Below, piece after piece: positions 9,048 through 17,524 of a DNA stretch of 64,000 nt. This DNA is from Halomonas sp. (GTDB lineage: Bacteria; Pseudomonadota; Gammaproteobacteria; Pseudomonadales; Halomonadaceae): the NCBI RefSeq assembly GCF_017983445.1, contig NZ_JAGOBJ010000001.1, positions 437,632 through 501,631 of the forward strand. The letters are read 5' to 3'. Numbering within the stretch: position 1 is the stretch's first letter; each line of letters opens with the position of its first letter. The translations under genes and the position numbers were made by a program. The notes under the pieces were generated by a model that saw only the letters and a program-made list of their open reading frames with translations, was not told the origin of the DNA and searched no databases.

Positions 9048-10520
9048 ATGCACGCCCAACAGCAGCAGCTTATCAACGGCGTCTGGATGGACGGCGCTGC
9101 AGAATCGCTGGAGAAGTACGATTCCGTATCAGGCGAGCTACTCTGGCAAGGGGTGTCCGCCAGCCGTACGCAGGTCGAGAGCGCGGTGAAAGCTGCCCGC
9201 AACGCTTTTCCCGCGTGGGCAAAAATGCCCTTTAGCAAACGCCAGGCTCTCGTCGAACGCTTTGCCGACGTCGTCAAAAGCCGCTCTGAAGTGTTAGCGA
9301 CCGCAATTGCCAGTGAAACCGGCAAACCGCTCTGGGAAGCACGCACCGAAGTAGGCGCGATGGTCGGTAAGATAGCGCTTTCGATTAACGCCTACACCGA
9401 GCGCACCGGCGAGCGCGAAAAAACGTTAGGCAGTGCCAAAGCGGTACTGCGTCATCGACCTCATGGCGTCATGGCTGTATTCGGCCCGTATAACTTTCCG
9501 GGCCACTTGCCTAATGGCCATATGGTACCTGCCTTGCTTGCGGGCAATACCGTGGTCTTCAAGCCCAGTGACCAAACCCCGCTGACCGCCGATTTAACCC
9601 TGCAGTGCTGGCTTGAGGCCGGGCTGCCCGAGGGTGTCATCAATCTGGTGCAGGGCGGTGTCCCGGTGGGGCAGGCGCTTTCATCACATCCCGGTATCGA
9701 TGGCTTGCTGTTTACCGGCAGCGCCAAAGTCGGCGGCATGTTGCAGCAACAGTTTGCAGGCCAGCTGGATAAAATCCTGGTATTAGAACTGGGCGGCAAC
9801 AACCCGCTGGTAGTCAAAGATATCGAAGACGAACGCGCGGCCGTGCTCACCATTTTACAATCGGCATTTCTTTCCGGCGGCCAGCGCTGCACCTGCGCTC
9901 GCCGCCTTATCGTCCCACAGGGCGAGCAGGGCGACCGGCTTATCGAAGCGCTTTCTGAGGCGATTGCCAAGTTGCACGTGGCGGGGCCGTTTGAAAATAA
10001 TCCCGAGCCGTTTTATGGCGGTTTGGTAAGCGTGGCCGCTGCCGATGGCTTACTGGACGCTCAGGAGGCGTTGGAGGCGCTAGGCGGCACGGTAATCAAC
10101 CGCATGCAGCGCCTCAAAAAGAACACCAGCCTGCTAAGCCCGGCGTTAATTGATATGACCGGCCTGGAAGTGCCTGATGAAGAGTATTTCGGCCCGCTGC
10201 TTAAAATTCATCGCTATAGCGATTGGGATGAAGCGCTCAAGCTTGCCAACGATACGCGCTATGGGCTTTCGGCTGGGCTAATTGGTGGTGATCAAGACGA
10301 TTGGGATGACTTCCTGCTGCGCATTCGTGCGGGCATCGTGAACTGGAACCGCCAGACTACCGGTGCCTCCGGCGATGCGCCTTTCGGCGGTGTCGGCGAC
10401 AGCGGCAACCATCGCCCCAGTGCCTACTATGCAGCCGACTACTGTGCTTATCCGGTGTCTTCCATGGAAGCCGATACCCTTGAGATGCCTGAGGCGTTGC
10501 CGCCAGGAGTCAGTCTGTGA
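9048..10520 (+). CDS. astD: N-succinylglutamate 5-semialdehyde dehydrogenase
   Basis: A 490-residue NAD-dependent aldehyde dehydrogenase that oxidises succinylglutamate semialdehyde to succinylglutamate, the fourth AST step. Visible features are the catalytic cysteine C281 in [14 protein letters not shown], the general-base glutamate in [11 protein letters not shown], and the NAD-binding [29 protein letters not shown] region. Length fits E. coli AstD (492). ACGAGGAG lies upstream of the ATG. Its TGA overlaps the GTG start of astB, so the two are translationally coupled. Confidence 0.94.
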   Translation: MHAQQQQLINGVWMDGAAESLEKYDSVSGELLWQGVSASRTQVESAVKAARNAFPAWAKMPFSKRQALVERFADVVKSRSEVLATAIASETGKPLWEARTEVGAMVGKIALSINAYTERTGEREKTLGSAKAVLRHRPHGVMAVFGPYNFPGHLPNGHMVPALLAGNTVVFKPSDQTPLTADLTLQCWLEAGLPEGVINLVQGGVPVGQALSSHPGIDGLLFTGSAKVGGMLQQQFAGQLDKILVLELGGNNPLVVKDIEDERAAVLTILQSAFLSGGQRCTCARRLIVPQGEQGDRLIEALSEAIAKLHVAGPFENNPEPFYGGLVSVAAADGLLDAQEALEALGGTVINRMQRLKKNTSLLSPALIDMTGLEVPDEEYFGPLLKIHRYSDWDEALKLANDTRYGLSAGLIGGDQDDWDDFLLRIRAGIVNWNRQTTGASGDAPFGGVGDSGNHRPSAYYAADYCAYPVSSMEADTLEMPEALPPGVSL

Positions 10521-11884
10521 GTACCAACGACATAAGCGATGTCAGGGAAGTCAATTTCGACGGTCTGGTAGGCCCAACGCATAATTACTCGGGGCTGGCC
10601 GTGGGAAATGTGGCTTCCATGAACCATGGTGGCCTTGTCTCCAATCCCAAAGAGGGCGCGCTGCAGGGGCTTTTAAAAATGAAGTCGCTGATGGACGCAG
10701 GTTACGCCCAGGGCGTGCTGCCGCCCCAACAGCGCCCGGATATCGGCGCGCTGCGGGACTTGGGTTTTAGTGGCAGCAATCACGACGTACTGGCTGGCGC
10801 TGCTGCCGATGCCCCGCAGCTGCTGCGGGCCGTGTGCTCGGCCTCCAGCATGTGGACGGCTAACGCGGGTACCGTTACTCCCAGCGTCGACGCGCCGGAT
10901 CGCCGGGTTCACTTTACCCCGGCCAACCTGCAGTCGAGCTTTCACCGCTTTCTAGAGCCGCAAACCACGGGCCGCGTACTGCAGGCTATTTTTCACAGTG
11001 AACAGCACTTCGTACATCATCCGGTGCTGCCTGCCACGCCTGCTTTTTCCGATGAGGGGGCAGCCAATCATACTCGCCTGTGTGGTGAGTACGGCGAGCC
11101 GGGCGTTCACCTGTTTGTGTATGGCCGTCAGGCATTTGGTGACGTGCGTAGCGGCGAGCGCGAACCCAAGCGCTATCCCGCCCGCCAAACATTGGAAGCC
11201 AGCCAAGCCGTTGCCCGTCAGCATGGTCTGAGTGACGCTCAAACGGTGTTTGCCCAACAGCACCCCGACGCCATTGATGCGGGAGTGTTTCACAACGATG
11301 TCATCGCCGTAGGCAACGGGGCCGTGCTGCTGTATCACGAAATGGCTTTTCTGGATGAGGAGGGCATGCTCGACGAGCTGCGCCGCAAGATGTCGACGCC
11401 CTTGATTCCCGTTCGCGTACCGATTGAAGCGGTGAGCCTGGAGGACGCGGTGGCGTCGTATCTGTTTAACTCGCAGCTCCTTTCCAACCCGGATGGCACC
11501 ATGACACTGGTCGTGCCCAGCGAATGTCAGGAGCGCGAAGCCGTATGGCGCACCGTTCAAGACTATCTGCTGGCAGGCAATAACCCGATCAGTGACGTGG
11601 TGGTGAAAGACGTCAAGCAAAGTATGCGCAACGGCGGCGGCCCCGCCTGCCTGCGCCTGCGCGTCGCGCTGTCAGAGTCCGAACGCGCAGCACTCACCGG
11701 TCGCGCACTGCTCACCAATGACCTTTATGAAGACCTCACCACCTGGGTCAACCGCCACTACCGCGACCGAATCGCAACACAAGACCTCGCCGACCCACAG
11801 CTTGCAGAAGAATCCCTCACCGCGTTGGATGAGCTTACCCAGCTGTTGAGGATCGGCTCGGTTTATCCGTTTCAGTTGGGATAA
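10517..11884 (+). CDS. astB: N-succinylarginine dihydrolase
   Basis: A 455-residue amidinotransferase-fold hydrolase that converts N2-succinylarginine to succinylornithine with release of two NH3 and CO2, the second AST step. Family segments seen are [56 protein letters not shown] with the catalytic His, and [12 protein letters not shown] with the nucleophile C378. The start is GTG at 10517, overlapping the astD stop, with AGGAG eight bases upstream. It is the last gene before a strong terminator. The astE gene (succinylglutamate desuccinylase), often the final gene of the operon in other bacteria, does not follow and is not elsewhere in this window. Confidence 0.94.
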   Translation: MSTNDISDVREVNFDGLVGPTHNYSGLAVGNVASMNHGGLVSNPKEGALQGLLKMKSLMDAGYAQGVLPPQQRPDIGALRDLGFSGSNHDVLAGAAADAPQLLRAVCSASSMWTANAGTVTPSVDAPDRRVHFTPANLQSSFHRFLEPQTTGRVLQAIFHSEQHFVHHPVLPATPAFSDEGAANHTRLCGEYGEPGVHLFVYGRQAFGDVRSGEREPKRYPARQTLEASQAVARQHGLSDAQTVFAQQHPDAIDAGVFHNDVIAVGNGAVLLYHEMAFLDEEGMLDELRRKMSTPLIPVRVPIEAVSLEDAVASYLFNSQLLSNPDGTMTLVVPSECQEREAVWRTVQDYLLAGNNPISDVVVKDVKQSMRNGGGPACLRLRVALSESERAALTGRALLTNDLYEDLTTWVNRHYRDRIATQDLADPQLAEESLTALDELTQLLRIGSVYPFQLG

Positions 11885-11905
11885 GAAAATTCTAAAGCAA
11901 ACCGA

Positions 11906-11936
11906 AAACGCCAAGGGATTGCCTTGGCGTTTTTAA
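11906..11936 (+). terminator. Terminator of the ast operon
   Basis: The hairpin AAACGCCAAGG GATTG CCTTGGCGTTT is followed by TT. It closes the operon directly after astB, which argues that astE was not simply missed downstream. Confidence 0.92.
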
Positions 11937-12285
11937 CTATGTGTGGGTATACAGATAGAACATTGCTTTAAAGTAGTTATTCTTTGGAAACAAGGCATTG
12001 ATTTTGTTTATTTAATAATAGATATTGTGCGCAAATTTTTAGCATAAAAAGCGCTGGTAAGTGTTGGGAGAAAACCCTTTCTACTTGCTGCTGTATAGCA
12101 GCTGGACTTTAGTGCTGATTGCTTTTCAGAGCGCTCGTCCCATGCGCTCTATAGCCTTCAATTGCGTCTGCTCACGCATGTATCGTCACAATACGCTGGG
12201 CCTTCCAAGCTAATGCCACTCGGTGCTCGAATGAGATTCGTGCTGCCTGCACGATATACTTTCAAACTATTAGGAGAAGAATAAT
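11937..12285 (+). promoter_or_regulatory. Candidate promoter and long structured leader of the NhaC gene
   Basis: This 349-base gene-free stretch has an AT-rich start with a possible promoter, TTGATT (11998-12003), 17-base spacer, GATATT (12021-12026). If used, the transcript has a leader of about 250 bases. Two hairpins are visible in it: AGAGCGC (12128-12134) with GCGCTCT (12144-12150), and TCGTGC (12238-12243) with GCACGA (12249-12254), the latter about 30 bases before the start codon. TTAGGAGAAG is the ribosome binding site. I recognise no known riboswitch in it and no coding sequence. Confidence 0.4.
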
Positions 12286-13803
12286 ATGGAAAATATGGGA
12301 TTCATCTCTCTCATTCCTCCAATATTGTCCATTGTGCTAGCCGTGCTTTTTAGAAATGTCATTATCTCCCTTTTCGTAGGTATCTTTACGGGATTGATGA
12401 TTCTTTCGGGTGGAGACCCGGTCGCTGCGACAATAAGCACCATTCGCGATTACGTCACGCCTCAGCTTACCGATAGCTACAATGCCGCTGTTATCGTCCT
12501 GTTATTTTTCATCGGTGGATTCGTGTCACTCGTCGAGCACTCAGGTGGTGGTGCAGCCCTTGCCAGCCGGACTATTCACTATATTAATACCAAGGCAAAA
12601 ACTCAGATATCAGCGTGGATGGGTGGCTTGATAATATTCTTTTCGGATATGGGCACACCCTTAATAGTGGGGCCTGTATTCGAAAAAATATTTGATAAAG
12701 TCAAAGTTTCACGAGAAAAGCTGGCCTGGATTCTTGACTCAACTTCTTCCCCAGTCGCCATCTTGATCCCCTTTATTGGTTGGGGGGTTTACGTTATGGG
12801 ACTCATTCGGGAAGAGTTTACTCATCTTGGAATTAATACCTCCGAATTTACAGCGTTCGTACAGACGATCCCCTTTCAGTTCTATGCGATTTTGACAGTA
12901 TTGGCCGTTCCGACGGTTGCTCTCGCGCGTATTGATTTTGGGGCCATGGGGCAGGCAGATCGTCGAGTTAGAGAAACTGGTCAACTATATTGGCCCGGTT
13001 CAACCCCATTACGCAAAGTTGATACTCAGCTTAATAATGCGGGAGTAGAAAGCCATCCATCTCTTATCTGGCTGCCACTGAGTGTACTGTTTATTACGCT
13101 ATTCAGCCTATTGGTAGCGGCTGGCTTTCCTTTTGTATCAGTTCCAGGCAGCGACTTTAGAGTCGCGCTGAGTACTGCCTACCTGTTTGCCGCTGTCGCG
13201 CTTATAGGTTTGATGATCTATTTCAAAGTAAAACGTCTTGGCGATATTTTTGATATCTATATCTCTGGTATGCAAAAAATGGTCAGCGTAGTGCTAATTC
13301 TAGTGCTCGCCTGGGCACTTGGTTCGCTGCTCAAAGAGATGGGTACCGCCAATTATATTGTTGATCTTATGAAGGGGAACGTACCGTCCTTTATTGTTCC
13401 AGCGGTTATTTTTCTCTCGGCCGCAGGCATGTCCTTTGCTACGGGAAGCTCTTGGGGAACCTTTGCTATCATGCTTCCCCTGGCAATTCCCATGGCCGTT
13501 GGGTTAGATGCGCCTGTTATCGTAAGTATTGCTGCTGTCCTATCAGGCGGCATCTTTGGAGATCACTGTTCGCCCATTTCTGACTCGACCATTCTGGCAT
13601 CAACAGGCGCTGGTTGTGACCACATCGACCATGTCAGAACACAGCTTCCTTATGCGTTAACGAATGGTGGTATTGCCTTGGCTTCCTTTGTGGTAGCCGG
13701 TATTACTGAAAACAGCTTGACCGTATTGATCAGCGTATTTGCAATGATTGCTACCTTCTATTTGTTATCCCGGGTTCAGAACAATCTTGTGCTAGAGCAT
13801 TAA
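12286..13803 (+). CDS. nhaC: NhaC-family Na+/H+ antiporter-like membrane transporter
   Basis: A 505-residue polytopic membrane protein with about 11-12 hydrophobic segments. The NhaC-family hallmark is clear: GGIFGDHCSPISDSTILAS near residue 420, followed by GCDHIDHVRTQLPYAL, and the related IIFFSDMGTPLIVGPVF near residue 115. Members exchange Na+ for H+, sometimes coupled to an organic acid (malate/lactate types). The exact substrate cannot be told from sequence. In a halophile, sodium extrusion or Na+-coupled uptake is plausible. A long upstream leader may regulate it. The gene stands alone between two terminators, and the downstream neighbour is on the other strand. TTAGGAGAAGAAT precedes the ATG. 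Confidence 0.87.
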   Translation: MENMGFISLIPPILSIVLAVLFRNVIISLFVGIFTGLMILSGGDPVAATISTIRDYVTPQLTDSYNAAVIVLLFFIGGFVSLVEHSGGGAALASRTIHYINTKAKTQISAWMGGLIIFFSDMGTPLIVGPVFEKIFDKVKVSREKLAWILDSTSSPVAILIPFIGWGVYVMGLIREEFTHLGINTSEFTAFVQTIPFQFYAILTVLAVPTVALARIDFGAMGQADRRVRETGQLYWPGSTPLRKVDTQLNNAGVESHPSLIWLPLSVLFITLFSLLVAAGFPFVSVPGSDFRVALSTAYLFAAVALIGLMIYFKVKRLGDIFDIYISGMQKMVSVVLILVLAWALGSLLKEMGTANYIVDLMKGNVPSFIVPAVIFLSAAGMSFATGSSWGTFAIMLPLAIPMAVGLDAPVIVSIAAVLSGGIFGDHCSPISDSTILASTGAGCDHIDHVRTQLPYALTNGGIALASFVVAGITENSLTVLISVFAMIATFYLLSRVQNNLVLEH

Positions 13804-13810
13804 GCCCGTA

Positions 13811-13848
13811 GGTCGTGCCACTAAAATAAAAAGCACTGCGGCACGACC
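13811..13848 (+). terminator. Hairpin after nhaC
   Basis: GGTCGTGCC (13811-13819) and GGCACGACC (13840-13848) form a nine-base-pair stem with a 20-base loop between convergent genes. There is no strong T run, so termination is likely but not certain. Confidence 0.6.
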
Positions 13849-13894
13849 ATTCAAATCCTGCAGTAACCTCCTGTTCTGGAATATCGTTTTGGGT

Positions 13895-14824
13895 TTATCT
13901 AGGTAGCTGTTTGGTTTTGCCGATATGAAGCAGGGCGATGCCTGTACCTATCAGTAGGGCGCCGGGTAATAAGCCCTCCGGCGCGGCTTCTCCCTGTAGC
14001 CATATCGCAACCGGTACGCCGACCACAGCACCAACGGAACCCAGCAGGCTAAGAAGTACCGGCCCACCGGTTTTCTGAAGCAGGAAAAGCAGTAAGAACT
14101 GGCCTGCAAATACCACCGATTGAATGGCGATCAGTAGAAGCGGAAGGCTACGGTCGGTTGGAAGTTCAAGCGAAAAACCAGGCAGCAGGCTGACGCTGAA
14201 CAGCAGGGCGGCCGCGGCGATTAGCATTCCAGGAGCGAGGGCGTCTCCTGAAACACCCGCTGGCCAGCGCAGCGTCCGGTAAAGATTGCCGATGGCCAGC
14301 AACACCGGTCCCGCCAACGCTAGAAGAATCCATACATAATCGGCATCAGGCGCGGAAAGCTTGTGAGCTGCCAAGGTGACGGCGCCCGCAAGCGCGGACA
14401 TAACGCCCACCGCCCGCATGATCTGAAAGCGTTCCAGCTTTAATATCAGCGCGCCAACGTAGGTAAGCAGCGGCGGTAGGGTAATCACCAGGGCGACAAA
14501 GCCCGCCCCGATATGTGGAATAGCCGAGAAGAAAATCAGGTTAGAACCCGCAACGCCAACAAAGGCTGAAACAAGGTAATACTCAAGCGTACGGCCAGTA
14601 ACAGGTGGCAAATTACTGCGTAGCGCAGCTACTACGAGCAAAATTAAAGCCGCGCCGACAATCGACCAAAATAAAAAGGCGAGTGGCGACAACTGTACAT
14701 CACCGGCCACTCTGGCCAAGTTGGTCGAGAGGCCAAGTAGCGCACCTCCGGTGACAAGATAGATAAATGCGGAAAGTCGTCTCTGCTTGGGAAGTGCTCC
14801 TGAAACTGTTTTCGATGGCTGCAT
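13895..14824 (-). CDS. DMT-superfamily (EamA) transporter
   Basis: A 309-residue inner-membrane protein with ten hydrophobic segments in two EamA halves (for example AFIYLVTGGALLGLSTNLAR and ILLALAGPVLLAIGNLYRTL). EamA proteins export metabolites, amino acids or drugs; the substrate here is unknown. It is transcribed divergently from the MarR regulator at 14926, and the shared gap holds two palindromes. The exporter is therefore probably the MarR target, which suggests a small-molecule or toxic-compound efflux role (inference). The start codon lies about 40 bases from the nearer palindrome. Confidence 0.85.
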   Translation of the reverse strand: MQPSKTVSGALPKQRRLSAFIYLVTGGALLGLSTNLARVAGDVQLSPLAFLFWSIVGAALILLVVAALRSNLPPVTGRTLEYYLVSAFVGVAGSNLIFFSAIPHIGAGFVALVITLPPLLTYVGALILKLERFQIMRAVGVMSALAGAVTLAAHKLSAPDADYVWILLALAGPVLLAIGNLYRTLRWPAGVSGDALAPGMLIAAAALLFSVSLLPGFSLELPTDRSLPLLLIAIQSVVFAGQFLLLFLLQKTGGPVLLSLLGSVGAVVGVPVAIWLQGEAAPEGLLPGALLIGTGIALLHIGKTKQLPR

Positions 14825-14866
14825 AGCGTGGCTCTTGTGATTGCGCTTGAAACGGCTTTCTGAAAC

Positions 14867-14909
14867 TACCTTGATATCAAGGTATATGGCCTTTTACCTT
14901 GACGTCAAG
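14867..14909. promoter_or_regulatory. Two palindromic operator candidates for the MarR regulator
   Basis: Between divergent genes lie an 18-base perfect palindrome, TACCTTGATATCAAGGTA (14867-14884), and a 12-base one, CTTGACGTCAAG (14898-14909). Both have the core CTTGA-N2-TCAAG and their centres are 28 bases apart, close to whole helical turns. MarR proteins bind such palindromes of about 16-20 bases as dimers. The sites would cover the promoters of both the exporter and marR, giving autoregulation. Confidence 0.75.
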
Positions 14910-14925
14910 CTAAAAGTCGGTAAGC

Positions 14926-15423
14926 ATGAGCGACATGGATCATGTCGATAGAATACTCGCCCAGTGGCAACAAGAATGCCCCGACCTTAACGTAGCCCCT
15001 ATGGGCACGCTGGGCCGGATTAAACGGCTGCATCAGAGTCTGATGCGGTGTATGGAGCAGACCTGGGCGGAGTATGGGCTTAACGATTCAAGCTTTGATG
15101 TGCTGGCCACACTGCGCCGCGAAGGTCCGCCTTATGCGCTTTCGCCCAGCGACTTAATGGCCTCCACCATGGTGACATCCGGCACCATGACGCATCGGCT
15201 TCAGCAGTTGGAAAAAGCGGAATTGATTGAGCGTGTCAAAAACCCCGCCGACGGGCGAGGCTTTCTGATCTCGCTATCCGAGAAAGGATTTGCGTTGATC
15301 GATGAGGCCATTGCCGCCCACGTAGAGACGCAGGCACAATTAGTCACCGCCTTGACCGATAAGCAACTCGCTCAACTTGATGACTTATTGAAGCAGTTTT
15401 TAAAGGGTGTTGAAGGTGAGTAA
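14926..15423 (+). CDS. MarR-family transcriptional regulator
   Basis: A 165-residue winged-helix regulator. The recognition region is MASTMVTSGTMTHRLQQLEK (about residues 82-101), followed by the wing AELIERVKNPADGRGFLISLSEKG, both typical of MarR. Long N- and C-terminal helices would form the dimer interface. It has no strong ribosome binding site; ATG codons at 14926 and 14935 are both possible. The two palindromes directly upstream are likely its operators, and the divergent DMT exporter its target. The ligand is unknown. Confidence 0.9.
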   Translation: MSDMDHVDRILAQWQQECPDLNVAPMGTLGRIKRLHQSLMRCMEQTWAEYGLNDSSFDVLATLRREGPPYALSPSDLMASTMVTSGTMTHRLQQLEKAELIERVKNPADGRGFLISLSEKGFALIDEAIAAHVETQAQLVTALTDKQLAQLDDLLKQFLKGVEGE

Positions 15424-15506
15424 TGAACGCGCCGTATTGGCAACTCGTAAAATTGCCCTCGTTTTTACCGGCTTTTCAGCTACCTATTCAAGGATACCTT
15501 TGATTC

Positions 15507-15965
15507 ATGACATTACGTTTTAGCTGGTCGCGACTGGATGAATTAAGCACACGCGATTTTTATGAAATCGTAAAAGCACGCGAAGCCGTGTTTGTAGTAG
15601 AGCAGCAGTGTGCCTATCAAGAGATTGATGAGCTGGACCCGCTGGCGTGGCATCTTTCCGCGACGGTTGACGGCCAGCTTGCAGCGTATATCCGCGTGGT
15701 AGGGCCGGGCGATAAATTCGCCGAGCCATCCATTGGCCGGGTGATGACCGTCAAAGCGTTTCGCGGCTATCAGCATGGTCGTGCGCTCATGGCCGAGGCA
15801 ATTCGTTTCACCGAGCAAACCTATCCTGGCCTGGGTATCAAGATTGGCGCCCAAATCTACTTAAATGCTTTCTATGAGTCGTTTGGGTTTGAGCGTGTCA
15901 GTGAGCCCTACGATGAAGATGGCATACCGCATATTGATATGATCAGGCCCGCCCCCCACGCTTAA
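15507..15965 (+). CDS. elaA: ElaA-type GNAT acetyltransferase
   Basis: A 152-residue GNAT N-acetyltransferase of the ElaA group, recognised by FYEIVKAREAVFVVEQQCAY near the N-terminus, the acetyl-CoA loop region IGRVMTVKAFRGYQHGRALM and the end QIYLNAFYESFGFERVSEPY. The acceptor substrate of ElaA proteins is not established. AAGGATA lies upstream of the ATG. It is followed within 30 bases by bluB in the same direction, so co-transcription is likely. Confidence 0.88.
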   Translation: MTLRFSWSRLDELSTRDFYEIVKAREAVFVVEQQCAYQEIDELDPLAWHLSATVDGQLAAYIRVVGPGDKFAEPSIGRVMTVKAFRGYQHGRALMAEAIRFTEQTYPGLGIKIGAQIYLNAFYESFGFERVSEPYDEDGIPHIDMIRPAPHA

Positions 15966-15992
15966 GTCACAATGCAACAGGAGTTTAACCCC

Positions 15993-16715
15993 GTGACCGC
16001 TTCGGACGGCTTCTTTACAGACAGTGAACGCCAGGGGCTTTACCGCGCCATTTACGAGCGCCGTGACGTGCGCTCGCAGTTTCTCCCCGATCCGGTTCCG
16101 GCTGACGTGCTGGCGCGTTTATTGCAGGCCGCACATCACGCGCCGTCCGTTGGGTTCATGCAGCCCTGGGATTTTATGGTCATCGAAAGCCGTGAGGTCA
16201 GGGCATCCATTTTGGCGCTGTTCGAGCAGGCCAATCAAGCGGCGGCTGAGCGGTTTGAAGGCGAGCGGCAAGATCTTTATCGCAGCCTAAAGCTTCAAGG
16301 CATTGTCGAAAGCCCGTTGAATCTGTGCATCACCTGCGACCGCAGTCGCGGCGGCCCCCACGTGCTGGGGCGTAACAGCATTGTGGAGACGGATCTGTTC
16401 AGTACATGCCTTGCGGTACAAAACCTGTGGTTGGCGGCACGTGCTGAGGGGGTGGGTGTCGGCTGGGTGAGCATCATTGATCAGGCCCAGCTAAGTAAGG
16501 CCTTGAATCTGCCTGACCACGTGTATCCCGTGGCCTACCTATGTCTTGGTTATGTCAGCGAGTTTCTGGATCACCCGGAGCTTGAAGCCAAGGGTTGGCG
16601 CTCACGATTGCCCTTAAGCGAACTGGTACATGGTGATCGTTGGGGAGAGGATCTCATCAATGAACCACTTGAGACGGCGTTAAACGAGCAGCCTATCTTT
16701 AGGAAAAACGCATGA
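15993..16715 (+). CDS. bluB: 5,6-dimethylbenzimidazole synthase BluB
   Basis: A 240-residue nitroreductase-fold flavoenzyme. BluB cleaves FMNH2 with O2 to form 5,6-dimethylbenzimidazole, the lower ligand of vitamin B12. Typical segments are YERRDVRSQFLPDPVP, AAHHAPSVGFMQPWDFMVI, DRSRGGPHVLGRNSI and GVGVGWVSIID. The GTG at 15993 is preferred because CAGGAG ends nine bases before it; the ATG at 15972 would place that site inside the gene. No other cobalamin gene is near. The neighbours are two acetyltransferases. Confidence 0.9.
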   Translation: MTASDGFFTDSERQGLYRAIYERRDVRSQFLPDPVPADVLARLLQAAHHAPSVGFMQPWDFMVIESREVRASILALFEQANQAAAERFEGERQDLYRSLKLQGIVESPLNLCITCDRSRGGPHVLGRNSIVETDLFSTCLAVQNLWLAARAEGVGVGWVSIIDQAQLSKALNLPDHVYPVAYLCLGYVSEFLDHPELEAKGWRSRLPLSELVHGDRWGEDLINEPLETALNEQPIFRKNA

Positions 16716-16801
16716 CGTTGCGTTTAGCGCATTAACTCCCATAGTGATTGAAGATATATGTCACTATCATGTCTGCCTTTGCTAAACACTCCGGAAACAG
16801 T

Positions 16802-17281
16802 ATGCACGATGCAATCACCATTGAGCGCCTGGACGCGGGCAGCCCGCATGTCCGTATTGTGACGCAATGGACGTTTACGGCCTGGGGGCACCTCCATCCA
16901 AGGAAAACGCTTCAGAATGCGATTGAAGAAACCATTTTCGAGTGCGGCGCTGGTGGCGTGCCGTCTATCTTTGTTGCCATGCAAGGCGATATACCGGTAG
17001 GTACTGCCAGCCTGACTGCCGATGATATGAGTACGCGCCCTGAGCTAACACCCTGGCTTGCTTCGGTGTTTGTGCTACCTGAATCACGTGGTCGCGGGAT
17101 TGCTTCAGCGCTGGTGCAGCGTGTGGAAGCCGAAGCGCATAAAAATGGTATTCGCCAGTTTTATCTCTATACGCCGGTTCAGCAGGCGCTTTATCAACGC
17201 CTGGGGTGGCTGCCGGTCGAGCGTCTTGAGTACCGGGGTGAAGTTGTGGCGTTAATGTCACGGCAGCTGCCGCTCGCTTAA
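16802..17281 (+). CDS. GNAT-family N-acetyltransferase
   Basis: A 159-residue GNAT enzyme of unknown acceptor. The acetyl-CoA binding loop is visible as LPESRGRGIASALVQRVEAE (about residues 93-112), preceded by the beta-strand SVFV and followed by FYLYTPVQQALYQRLGWLP, typical of the fold. The start is uncertain: ATG 16802 begins just before the first domain strand, ATG 16769 and TTG 16748 are in frame, and none has a good ribosome binding site. It precedes the DUF3311/SSS transporter pair by 15 bases, so it may be in the same transcript. Confidence 0.82.
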   Translation: MHDAITIERLDAGSPHVRIVTQWTFTAWGHLHPRKTLQNAIEETIFECGAGGVPSIFVAMQGDIPVGTASLTADDMSTRPELTPWLASVFVLPESRGRGIASALVQRVEAEAHKNGIRQFYLYTPVQQALYQRLGWLPVERLEYRGEVVALMSRQLPLA

Positions 17282-17296
17282 TAACAGGAAATCACT

Positions 17297-17524
17297 ATGC
17301 AACGTTTATTGGTACTGCCCACTACGCGGGCTGGCTGGGGCTTATTAATCGCGTTTGCGGCACTGATCTTGATGGGTACATGGCCGGTAATCGGCTTTGT
17401 CAATCGGGCAACCCTGGTGTTGGGTCTGCCCCTGATGGTGGTCTGGAGCTATCTGGTTATTTTTGCCTGCGTGGCGGTCATGTTAGTGGGCAATCGTATT
17501 GTCGAGAAGGACAGCCATGAATAG
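17297..17524 (+). CDS. Small DUF3311-like membrane protein, SSS transporter partner
   Basis: A 75-residue protein with two membrane helices (about residues 13-32 and 40-64). The loop VIGFVNRATLVLGLPLMVVW has the Asn-Arg ... Leu-Gly-Leu-Pro pattern of DUF3311 proteins, which are found next to sodium:solute symporters. Its stop overlaps the symporter start by eight bases, giving translational coupling. An accessory-subunit or stability role is inferred. CAGGAAA precedes the ATG. Confidence 0.75.
   Translation: MQRLLVLPTTRAGWGLLIAFAALILMGTWPVIGFVNRATLVLGLPLMVVWSYLVIFACVAVMLVGNRIVEKDSHE

Noticed and set aside
10952-11620. Minus-strand open frame of 222 codons within astB
   Set aside because: Fully covered by a well-supported enzyme gene on the other strand; the translation matches nothing and has irregular composition.
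12128-12254. Known sodium or other riboswitch in the nhaC leader
   Set aside because: I could not match the hairpins to any riboswitch consensus that I know, so only a structured leader is reported.
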